A stretch of 60,000 nt of DNA, taken from NCBI RefSeq assembly GCF_026151205.1, contig NC_087082.1, forward strand, positions 19,308,494-19,368,493, in the 5' to 3' direction. The stretch is from Bolinopsis microptera. Lineage: Eukaryota > Ctenophora > Tentaculata > Lobata > Bolinopsidae. The position numbers and the translations under genes are program-made. Of this stretch, positions 1 to 9,825 are shown in pieces (within the stretch, counting starts at the first letter, position 1; each line of letters opens with the position of its first letter). Below the pieces are notes generated by a model. The model saw only the letters and a list, made by a program, of their open reading frames with translations, did no database searches and was not told the origin of the DNA.

Positions 1-440
1 AAGAGATGGCCCAACACCAGAGAATACTAATTCACAACTTTTGTGTTTTTATAAAATTATTCTTCAAAAAAGCACTAACTTCAATAGCAAATATCTTTAT
101 GAAGGAGCAAGGTAGAAACATTTTCCGGTAGATTTTTAGAATGCTTGAACAATTATCTAAGATGAAAATTTGCTCAGATTTTGAATAAAATTACTCCTTA
201 ATGGTGTTAAATTGATTTGAAAAGTTGTTATTTTGTCAATAATCAAGATTTAAAAACGCTTAATTTGATGACGTCATCAAGTGGTGACGATGACGTTAAA
301 TTGCTTTTTGATATAATGTAAACTAAAGTGTAAACGATTATCTTCAAGACCTATGGTTGGAGATGACTGTATCGTTTATACTTTTGAATCTACGGACACT
401 TAAATGTAGGCTACAATTGACTGCCAAAGCGTCTATACAT
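1..440 (+). repeat. Dispersed repeat R1, copy 1
   Basis: The block beginning with GATGGCCCAACACCAGAG recurs almost unchanged at 1346-1790 in the same orientation and, much degraded, at 35905-36345 in the opposite orientation. It ends in an AT dinucleotide tract. It has no credible reading frame; the 85-codon minus-strand frame at 344-601 only spans the repeat tail and the adjoining hairpin. The window starts inside the repeat, so its left edge is not visible. Confidence 0.85.
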
Positions 441-451
441 ATATATATACC

Positions 452-780
452 ATTTGACCAAAACCCATAATCATGGGTAGAGTGAACCGCTGCCAGTGTC
501 TCTCTTTCCCAAACAAAAGGAAATGATATTAATTTGAGGAACCGTCCGCAAATGCAATTTGATACCGAGAATGAAATCGGTCGCTCGCTTTTCCCATTCA
601 TTCACGGCTTACGAATTGTAATAAAGCTTATTAAATGGGAAAAGCGAGCGACCGATTTCATTCTCGGTATCAAATTGCATTTGCGGACGGTTCCTCAAAT
701 TAATATCATTTCCTTTTGTTTGGAAAAGAGAGACACTGGCAGCGGTTCACTCTACCCATGATTATGGGTTTTGGTCAAAT
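452..780. repeat. Near-perfect inverted repeat (147-bp arms, 35-bp loop)
   Basis: Positions 452-598 are the reverse complement of 634-780 with about one mismatch, leaving a 35-bp loop. The transcript would form a very long hairpin. A diverged single arm with part of the loop lies at 30945-31080, so this is a mobile or dispersed family, probably a foldback or MITE-type element. The 75-codon frame at 534-761 reads through the hairpin and is not judged a gene. Confidence 0.9.
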
Positions 781-1345
781 ATCATCTCTTTTTGATTATA
801 ATGTCAGGATAATTTACACAGTCGAAACTTCATTAATAAAGAGGTAATTTCAACGATTTCGAAATTCTGCCTTTGAAAACGTTTCCTTGTGTTTAGGTAG
901 GTATATCTGTCGATAACCGACTGAATATGGCACTTTTTACTCATTCAAGTTGGCATTAAATTCATATATAATGCCATTTAAATATCGTGGAAAGCAGAAT
1001 ATATTCGAAATCACGAATGAGCAAAATTCTCACCTTTCGCACGTGCAAACTTTGAGCGGACGTTGCGTGCGCATAAAATATTGAATCACCGTAAATTTTT
1101 GCATAGTGGTATTTAATATATAGTTTGATAAGCATGCAAAGTTTCAGAAGATTTCATAAAGAACTTGGATCACAACGGGAGTCCGAAGTTGATAAAAATC
1201 GTGAAAATCAAAATTTTTAGTGATTTTAGCTATTTTAAATGAATTTGGGCGTGTCCCCACGTGTGCAACTTTTCGATTTTTAACTTTAAAACTAGCCTTT
1301 AACACAATTTAGACCTTTAAAAAGCAAAATTGAGCTCCACAACCC
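781..1345. other. Sequence between the two R1 copies, no gene seen
   Basis: AT-rich stretch with no open frame of note and no obvious internal repeat. Its last bases, with GAGCTCCACAACCCAAGG, also have a counterpart beside the inverted R1 copy near 36310-36340, so the R1 family may extend a little to the left of the block annotated here. Confidence 0.5.
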
Positions 1346-1790
1346 AAGGGATGGCCCAACACCAGAGAATACTAATTCACAACTTTTGTGTTTTTATAAA
1401 ATTATTCTTCAAAAAAGCACTAACTTCAATAGTAAATATCTTTATGAAGGAGCAAGGTAGGAAAATTTTCCAGTAGATTTTCGGGATGCTTGAACAATTA
1501 TCTAAGGTATAAATGTCCTCAGATTTTGAATAAAATTACTCCTTGATGGTGTAAAATCGATTTGAAAAGTTGTTACTTTGTCAAAAATCAAGTTTTAAAA
1601 ACACTTAATTTGATGACGTCATCAAGTGATGATGATGACGTTAAATTATTTTTCAATACAATGTAAACTAAAGCTTAAACGATTATCTTTAAAACCTGTG
1701 GTGACTGTATCGTTTATACTTTTGAATCTACGGACACTTAAATGTAGGCTACAATTTACTGCCAAAGCGTCTATATATATATTATACATA
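1346..1790 (+). repeat. Dispersed repeat R1, copy 2
   Basis: Direct repeat of 1-440 with a few substitutions and small indels. It ends in the same AT tract, which abuts the inverted part of the 488-bp satellite. No coding potential is seen. Confidence 0.85.
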
Positions 1791-1793
1791 TAA

Positions 1794-2340
1794 ATAGTTG
1801 TTGTTTGGTTTCCCAAAGAGAGTGCTCGACTGCAGTTAAGCAGGAGCATTATAATTCGAACAATTGAAACAAATCAAATTGGCGGGCAAACGATCCGTTT
1901 CATGATATGTATAAAAACAATACCAATCATCAGTGCCAAATAGAATAATGAATTGTAGCGCTATGACATGTTGCTCCTTTATAAACTGCGTTGGCCTTCG
2001 TGTAGTGGTAGAGGAAAATTCTTTACTGAGTTCCGTGAAGCTGGTAGAATTAGGATCCGTATTTGAGAGTTAATTGTTGATTCTGGTTATCAAACGAGAG
2101 TGCTCAACAACGACGAGTCGAAGGAGCATAACTAATAAATAGTTGTTGTTTGGTTTCCCAAAGAGAGTGCTCGACTGCAGTTAAGCAGGAGCATTATAAT
2201 TCGAACAATTGAAACAAATCAAATTGGCGGGCAAACGATCCGTTTCATGATATGTATAAAAACAATACCAATCATCAGTGCCAAATAGAATAATGAATTG
2301 TAGCGCTATGACATGTTGCTCCTTTATAAAATAATTTTTA
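1794..2340 (-). repeat. 488-bp satellite, inverted portion
   Basis: About 1.1 units of the 488-bp satellite in the opposite orientation to the array at 2341-4200. An internal deletion of about 130 bp joins CCTTTATAAA to CTGCGTTGGCC near 1984/1985. The head-to-head junction with the forward array is at about 2340, giving an inverted repeat of over 500 bp per side. Confidence 0.85.
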
Positions 2341-4200
2341 GCACTCTCGTTTGATAACCAGAATCAACAATTAACTCTCAAATACGGATCCTAATTCTAC
2401 CAGCTTCACGGAACTCAGTAAAGAATTTTCCTCTACCACTACACGAAGGCCAACGCAGTTTACAACTTTAAAAGCCAAAGATATCTTACTACCTTACTTC
2501 ATAGACAATTTTAAAATTGGGACGGACACAATAAACTGTTTTTTTGGAAATTTTGTAAATTTTGATAATTTTGAAAATGTTTCATGATCGATAAAAATTA
2601 TTTTATAAAGGAGCAACATGTCATAGCGCTACAATTCATTATTCTATTTGGCACTGATGATTGGTATTGTTTTTATACATATCATGAAACGGATCGTTTG
2701 CCCGCCAATTTGATTTGTTTCAATTGTTCGAATTATAATGCTCCTGCTTAACTGCAGTCGAGCACTCTCTTTGGGAAACCAAACAACAACTATTTATTAG
2801 TTATGCTCCTTCGACTCGTCGTTGTTGAGCACTCTCGTTTGATAACCAGAATCAACAATTAACTCTCAAATACGGATCCTAATTCTACCAGCTTCACGGA
2901 ACTCAGTAAAGAATTTTCCTCTACCACTACACGAAGGCCAACGCAGTTTACAACTTTAAAAGCCAAAGATATCTTACTACCTTACTTCATAGACAATTTT
3001 AAAATTGGGACGGACACAATAAACTGTTTTTTTGTAAATTTTGTAAATTTTGATAATTTTGAAAATGTTTCATGATCGATAAAAATTATTTTATAAAGGA
3101 GCAACATGTCATAGCGCTACAATTCATTATTCTATTTGGCACTGATGATTGGTATTGTTTTTATACATATCATGAAACGGATCGTTTGCCCGCCAATTTG
3201 ATTTGTTTCAATTGTTCGAATTATAATGCTCCTGCTTAACTGCAGTCGAGCACTCTCTTTGGGAAACCAAACAACAACTATTTATTAGTTATGCTCCTTC
3301 GACTCGTCGTTGTTGAGCACTCTCGTTTGATAACCAGAATCAACAATTAACTCTCAAATACGGATCCTAATTCTACCAGCTTCACGGAACTCAGTAAAGA
3401 ATTTTCCTCTACCACTACACGAAGGCCAACGCAGTTTACAACTTTAAAAGCCAAAGATATCTTACTACCTTACTTCATAGACAATTTTAAAATTGGGACG
3501 GACACAATAAACTGTTTTTTTGGAAATTTTGTAAATTTTGATAATTTTGAAAATGTTTCATGATCGATAAAAATTATTTTATAAAGGAGCAACATGTCAT
3601 AGCGCTACAATTCATTATTCTATTTGGCACTGATGATTGGTATTGTTTTTATACATATCATGAAACGGATCGTTTGCCCGCCAATTTGATTTGTTTCAAT
3701 TGTTCGAATTATAATGCTCCTGCTTAACTGCAGTCGAGCACTCTCTTTGGGAAACCAAACAACAACTATTTATTAGTTATGCTCCTTCGACTCGTCGTTG
3801 TTGAGCACTCTCGTTTGATAACCAGAATCAACAATTAACTCTCAAATACGGATCCTAATTCTACCAGCTTCACGGAACTCAGTAAAGAATTTTCCTCTAC
3901 CACTACACGAAGGCCAACGCAGTTTACAACTTTAAAAGCCAAAGATATCTTACTACCTTACTTCATAGACAATTTTAAAATTGGGACGGACACAATAAAC
4001 TGTTTTTTTTGGAAATTTTGTAAATTTTGATAATTTTGAAAATGTTTCATGATCGATAAAAATTATTTTATAAAGGAGCAACATGTCATAGCGCTACAAT
4101 TCATTATTCTATTTGGCACTGATGATTGGTATTGTTTTTATACATATCATGAAACGGATCGTTTGCCCGCCAATTTGATTTGTTTCAATTGTTCGAATTA
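2341..4200 (+). repeat. 488-bp tandem satellite, about 3.8 units
   Basis: Landmark TTTTATAAAG falls at 2601, 3089, 3577 and 4066, giving a period of 488 bp (489 in the last unit, from one extra T in a T-run). Units are almost identical, which suggests recent amplification or homogenisation. Each unit carries one GGATCC. The 62-codon frame at 4049-4237 is part of the unit running into the flank and is not judged a gene. Confidence 0.92.
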
Positions 4201-4214
4201 TATATACATATATA

Positions 4215-4314
4215 TACTTCACGACAATCTGTTGTAAAACAGGGGTTCCAGAAAACCCACTTGCCGATACTGCTGAAACATGAAAAAATTTTTGCAGTCG
4301 ATTTGGACGAGGTC
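4215..4314 (+). repeat. Dispersed repeat R2, 5' fragment
   Basis: Begins ACTTCACGACAATCTGTTG directly after a TA tract, as do the copies at 7603 and 8048. It matches R2 only up to GGACGAGGTCTG and then gives way to a (GTTT)n run at about 4315-4335. Confidence 0.85.
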
Positions 4315-4335
4315 TGTTTGTTTGTTTGTTTGTTT

Positions 4336-5193
4336 ATAGAACCCGTCCCCAATCTCGTATTGGAAAATGACTAAACTCAGGTCTGAGTGTGAATACGGGT
4401 GGTACCTGCAAGAGTGTTCATTAAGCATTTAGAGTTCTGTAAAACTGCAGTTACAATTGTGCTAGAGTATTTTTAGTATATACGATTGGTATCAGAAATA
4501 TATCCCTACATGCTTCCAAAATTTGTAAAGCCGTAGTACATACATATCACATTACACCAGAGCCTACACAGTGCAATCTCCTCCAGTCTATCTGCGCCGC
4601 GTATATTTGTATAAGCACACGGCGCAGACTGGAAAAAACCACACTCTGCAAGTTCAATCCAGTGCAATGCTACATGTACGTACTACGGCTTCATCTCCAA
4701 CTTTCTGCACAATGTACTGGAACGTTTTGAAGGAAAAGAAAGAACAAAAAAAGTGATATATATAAATAAAATCAGCGATTTAATGTTAGCCTTGGGACAG
4801 TAACTTTAATTCCCTGGTTTCTAAAATCAGCTTTTTAAAAAAAAATAATAATAAAGTATGTAACGTCGATACCAAACCGATTATTGAGCGATAATAACTG
4901 AGTAGTTGATTCCTGGGTTGCAGAGTCATTCAGATGTTCCAGTCTTCGAATGTGGTTCTTGTTCAGTTCTTGACCAGAAGTGTCTAATGAAGTAAGTCAG
5001 ACAAGCAAACTCTTCCTTAAATGCTCATATAAGTCGTCTCAATCCCAGAAATTATGAATGATGACCCAGTGTAAAAGTGCAGAAATCGGCCAAAAATAAC
5101 AAAGACTAAAAACAGTTAAAAAGTGAAAGGATTCAAACACAAGGAAAATTAATAACTTAGAGCGTAATAAGGAATATCTCCAAACGGAGTTTT
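4336..5193. other. Non-repetitive stretch with a small hairpin
   Basis: No gene recognised. Positions 4583-4632 form a hairpin with arms CCAGTC...TGCGCCG and CGGCGCAGACTGG (a few extra bases bulge in the left arm). The remainder is AT-rich, and the last 30 bases precede the first 276-bp satellite unit. Confidence 0.5.
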
Positions 5194-7256
5194 CTGAGAG
5201 GGTGAGAGGTTCTTTAATTAGAGCTAATGATTAAATGAGACCCACTAAAGGTACTAAATTAACCGGACTGCTAGCAAGGAATCGAGAGTGGGAATAAAAC
5301 TAAAAGCGGAATAAATTTTAAGATAATGAAACAGAAACTGAAAGCTAAAATATATACCGTTCTAGAATGCCTCCGCAAACTATTGCTCCTTTGTAATGTG
5401 CACGTGTTAGTAAGTGTAGTAAAAAGATAAAAATAATAAAGCTATACAAATGAACGGAGCGGTGAAAATCTGAGAGGGTGAGAGGTTCTTTAATTAGAGC
5501 TAATGATTAAATGAGACCCACTAAAGGTACTAAATTAACCGGACTGCTAGCAAGGAATCGAGAGTGGGAATAAAACTAAAAGCGGAATAAATTTTAAGAT
5601 AATGAAACAGAAACTGAAAGCTAAAATATATACCGTTCTAGAATGCCTCCGCAAACTATTGCTCCTTTGTAATGTGCACGTGTTAGTAAGTGTAGTAAAA
5701 AGATAAAAATAATAAAGCTATACAAATGAACGGAGCGGTGAAAATCTGAGAGGGTGAGAGGTTCTTTAATTAGAGCTAATGATTAAATGAGACCCACTAA
5801 AGGTACTAAATTAACCGGACTGCTAGCAAGGAATCGAGAGTGGGAATAAAACTAAAAGCGGAATAAATTTTAAGATAATGAAACAGAAACTGAAAGCTAA
5901 AATATATACCGTTCTAGAATGCCTTCGCAAACTATTGCTCCTTTGTAATGTGCACGTGTTAGTAAGTGTAGTAAAAAGATAAAAATAATAAAGCTATACA
6001 AATGAACGGAGCGGTGAAAATCTGAGAGGGTGAGAGGTTCTTTAATTAGAGCTAATGATTAAATGAGACCCACTAAAGGTACTAAATTAACCGGACTGCT
6101 AGCAAGGAATCGAGAGTGGGAATAAAACTAAAAGCGGAATAAATTTTAAGATAATGAAACAGAAACTGAAAGCTAAAATATATACCGTTCTAGAATGCCT
6201 CCGCAAACTATTGCTCCTTTGTAATGTGCACGTGTTAGTAAGTGTAGTAAAAAGATAAAAATAATAAAGCTATACAAATGAACGGAGCGGTGAAAATCTG
6301 AGCGGGTGAGAGGTTCTTTAATTAGAGCTAATGATTAAATGAGACCCACTAAAGGTACTAAATTAACCGGACTGCTAGCAAGGAATCGAGAGTGGGAATA
6401 AAACTAAAAGCGGAATAAATTTTAAGATAATGAAACAGAAACTGAAAGCTAAAATATATACCGTTCTAGAATGCCTCCGCAAACTATTGCTCCTTTGTAA
6501 TGTGCACGTGTTAGTAAGTGTAGTAAAAAGATAAAAATAATAAAGCTATACAAATGAACGGAGCGGTGAAAATCTGAGAGGGTGAGAGGTTCTTTAATTA
6601 GAGCTAATGATTAAATGAGACCCACTAAAGGTACTAAATTAACCGGACTGCTAGCAAGGAATCGAGAGTGGGAATAAAACTAAAAGCGGAATAAATTTTA
6701 AGATAATGAAACAGAAACTGAAAGCTAAAATATATACCGTTCTAGAATGCCTCCGCAAACTATTGCTCCTTTGTAATGTGCACGTGTTAGTAAGTGTAGT
6801 AAAAAGATAAAAATAATAAAGCTATACAAATGAACGGAGCGGTGAAAATCTGAGAGGGTGAGAGGTTCTTTAATTAGAGCTAATGATTAAATGAGACCCA
6901 CTAAAGGTACTAAATTAACCGGACTGCTAGCAAGGAATCGAGAGTGGGAATAAAACTAAAAGCGGAATAAATTTTAAGATAATGAAACAGAAACTGAAAG
7001 CTAAAATATATACCGTTCTAGAATGCCTCCGCAAACTATTGCTCCTTTGTAATGTGCACGTGTTAGTAAGTGTAGTAAAAAGATAAAAATAATAAAGCTA
7101 TACAAATGAACGGAGCGGTGAAAATCTGAGAGGGTGAGAGGTTCTTTAATTAGAGCTAATGATTAAATGAGACCCACTAAAGGTACTAAATTAACCGGAC
7201 TGCTAGCAAGGAATCGAGAGTGGGAATAAAACTAAAAGCGGAATAAATTTTAAGAT
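5194..7256 (+). repeat. 276-bp tandem satellite, 7 units plus a partial
   Basis: CTGAGAGGGTGAGAGG starts at 5194, 5470, 5746, 6022, 6298, 6574, 6850 and 7126, a constant 276-bp period. Units are almost identical; I saw only scattered single-base variants, for example near 5922 and 6302. Each unit contains one CACGTG E-box core in GTGCACGTGTTAG. The last unit is cut at about 7256, where a 5'-truncated R2 copy begins. Confidence 0.95.
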
Positions 7257-7602
7257 CTTGGACGAGGTCTAGACGCCCTGCAAAGTTTCAGATCTCTAAC
7301 TTAATTTTAACATGGTTTTTAAGGCACCTGAATATGGCGATTTTGGGTTTTTTACCTAATTTCGTATAACATGCTGGCGCGTATTTTGCGCAAATTTCTT
7401 AAGAACCTCCACATAACTATTTCTTATTCCTGTCATCTTTAACATTGAATTAGAATGTTTTGAACTTAAATATACCTGCTGAACTACTTTCGATGAGTCT
7501 TAATGCCTGGAAAACAATAAAGGGGATATAATAGTATAGGGGGTAAATAGTGTTGTGAATATAAGGGCAACGGTTATGCTTGCCAGCATTGTGACTATAC
7601 TA
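7257..7602 (+). repeat. Dispersed repeat R2, 5'-truncated copy
   Basis: Starts inside R2 at CTTGGACGAGGTCTAGACG, fused directly to the broken 276-bp satellite, and runs to the usual R2 end TGCCAGCATTGTGA. The junction shows that either the insertion or a recombination removed both the satellite end and the R2 start. Confidence 0.85.
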
Positions 7603-8026
7603 TACTTCACGACAATCTGTTGTAAAACAGGGGTTCCAGGAAACCCACTTCCCGATACTCCTGAAACTTGAAATTTCATTTACACTCGATTTGGTCAACG
7701 TCTAGACACCCTGCAAAGTTTCAGATCTTTTACTCATTTTTAACGTGGTTTTTGAGGCACCTGAATATGGCGATTTTGGGTTTTTACCTAATTTCGTATA
7801 ACATGCTGGCGCGTATTTTGCACAAATTTCTTGAAAATCTCCAAATAACTATTTCTTATTCCTGTCATCTTTAACATCGAATTAGAATGGGGGTAAGCAG
7901 TAAGGGGGGTAAATAGTAAAGGGGGTAAATAGTAGAGGGGGTAAATAGTAAAGGTGGGTAAATAGTAAAGGGGGTAAATAGTATTGTGAATATAAGGGCG
8001 ACGGTCATGCTTGCCAGCATTGTGAT
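7603..8026 (+). repeat. Dispersed repeat R2, full-length copy
   Basis: Runs from ACTTCACGACAATCTG to TGCCAGCATTGTGAT, about 424 bp, flanked by TA-rich DNA. It contains an expanded minisatellite (7888-7983) near its 3' end. No credible coding frame; the 68-codon frame at 7668-7874 is not conserved as an open frame in the sister copies. Confidence 0.88.
7888..7983 (+). repeat. 16-bp minisatellite inside R2
   Basis: Five to six copies of GGGGGTAAATAGTAAA with small variants. Sister R2 copies have only one or two units here (around 7535 and 8415), so this is a local expansion within one copy. Confidence 0.9.
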
Positions 8027-8047
8027 ATTATATATATATATATATAT

Positions 8048-8466
8048 ACTTCACGACAATCTGTTGTAAAACAGGGGTTCCAGAAAACCCACTTCTCGAT
8101 ACTCCTGAAACATGAATTTTTTTTACAGTCGATTTGGACAAGGTCTAGACGCCCTGCAAAGTTTCATATCTCTAACTCAATTTTAACATGGTTTTTAAGG
8201 CACCTGAATATGGCGATTTTGGGTTTTTTACCTAATTTCGTATAACATGCTGGCGCGTATTTTGCGCAAATTTCTTAAAAACCTCCACATAACTATTTCT
8301 TATTCCTGTCATCTTTAACATTGAATAAGAATGTTTTGAACTTAAAAATGCCTGCTGAACTACTTTCGATGAGTCTTAATGCCTGGAAAACAATAAAGGG
8401 GATATACTAGTATAGGGGGTAGTATTGTGAATATAAGGGCGACGGTAATGCTTGCCAGCATTGTGA
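8048..8466 (+). repeat. Dispersed repeat R2, full-length copy
   Basis: Same start and end as the copy at 7603, separated from it by a (TA)n run at about 8027-8047. No terminal inverted repeats are evident. The copies consistently begin and end in TA-rich DNA, so a TA-targeting or AT-targeting mobile origin is possible but unproven. Confidence 0.88.
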
Positions 8467-9630
8467 TAATATGTATTTAACATTGAATAATGTTTATGAA
8501 TGTTTAAAAACACAAATATGTCTCACAGTGATGGAGTTATGTGTCTTTTTTCAGGGTATTCATCACTTATCAATGCCATGAAGCTGATCGTTTCTGTAAT
8601 TTGTATTCTGAAATGGTGATTTTATTGCCATGTGACACATTATTTGTTGTACATGTAATTTCTGGTAATCAACACGGTTCATGTTCAAAATGTAAAATTT
8701 GGTCACAGTTAAATTGAAAATAATTTAGATAATAGCAATGTGTTTTAAAGAGCAATTGAATTTTAGGAATTCAGCACAATAGGAGTGTTGCAGTAAATGA
8801 CGAAAAAAAACAAACACTTTAAGTGGACATTTTTCTTACTAACCTTGAATTCTCATAAATTAATTGGAGCTGATATTCTCTCACTTTCTTCCTGCTCATC
8901 TCTATTCTGTCGACATTCGTATAGACTTTATACATCATCGTCTTTGTTCCTGGGGTTGTTAATTAATAACTTGAGATAGGATCGAGTAGATTATCATTAG
9001 ACCTTAATAAGATCTTCTGGCTTTTGTCATTTGAAATGGAAATCACCGGATGTGCGGTTAGTTTCTAATATTTGCTAGACTATAATATCATCAAGGGTTT
9101 ATGTTGTAACATTGAGCTGGATTCTACGTACATCTCACGATTGTATTAAGTGTTTTAGTTTAAATTTAATGTATTTATGAAACAAAGTGTTTTACTATGT
9201 TATAATGAAAATGCATTGCTTGTTAAATTTTTGAATTTAAATTGATTTTACATTTTATTTTGCTTTGTCAAATGCTGTTGTGTTGAGATCTCAGAGCAGG
9301 TTACCTCGATAACTTTTCTGGGGACTTATGGGTACTGGGTTTCTGCTGTCATACTTTTCCACCCGGAAAACTCAAACATACATTTTCTTATTTGGATATC
9401 TAAGTTAGATTGCAGTATCATCTGAGCTATTTGTCATAGCCCATCAACTGTAAGATTAAATTAAATCAGTTTTCTATAGTAATATAACCATTAACCAACT
9501 CTCCCCCTTACGACATTATTTTACCCCCTTTCGTCGGTTATGCTGATACTACCCTGGTTGTATGAAGAGTTTAGTTATCCTTTTGTAGTGATACTATGGT
9601 CATTTAGCATATCCGCTTCTAAAATTATAC
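8467..9630. other. AT-rich stretch downstream of the cysteine-rich gene, no exon identified
   Basis: This lies 3' of the last recognised exon of the minus-strand gene at 9631-16352. That exon ends in a splice donor, so further exons are expected here or beyond, but I could not identify one with a convincing domain, transmembrane segment or stop. A possible small splice-bounded segment near 9300-9342 (minus strand) hits a stop in the required phase. Confidence 0.5.
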
Positions 9631-9825
9631 CTGTATTTATACACTCGGGTTCATTAAAATCGAAAATAAATTCCGTTCCTGAGGTGCAGGTCACCTCGCT
9701 GCTCCCTTTATTGAGAGCTCTGGATTCAATACAATTCACTTCCACCACAGTTCCTGGGACTACTGGGAACTGTGTTGTTGTTCTGATCGCAGTTCTCCAC
9801 TCAGCCTTCAGTCCCGTACAGCTCA
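9631..9825 (-). CDS. Exon: CCP/sushi domain
   Basis: 195 nt, 65 residues, phase 1-1, acceptor ATCGACAG, donor ACAG/GTATAA. Cysteines fall as SCTG...VNC...VTC...PEC, with Gly-Ser before the third cysteine and a late Phe, which fits the four-cysteine complement control protein fold. The expected Trp between the third and fourth cysteines appears replaced by Phe. Confidence 0.78.

Noticed and set aside
1985-2100. tRNA-like A box in the 488-bp satellite (GTAGTGGTAGAGG)
   Set aside because: No matching B box at the right distance and no acceptor or T-arm pairing.
2630-2700. Hammerhead ribozyme in the 488-bp satellite (CTGATGA followed by GAAAC)
   Set aside because: The core words are present in CACTGATGATTGG and ATCATGAAACGG, but the sequence between them does not form a stem II next to the core, and no complementary stem I or III with a cleavage triplet could be found.
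7603-8026. R2 as a terminal-inverted-repeat transposon
   Set aside because: The ends (CTTCACGACAATCTG and TGCCAGCATTGTGAT) pair only weakly after reversal, and flanks are TA-rich, which hides any target duplication. Kept as a dispersed repeat of unknown type.
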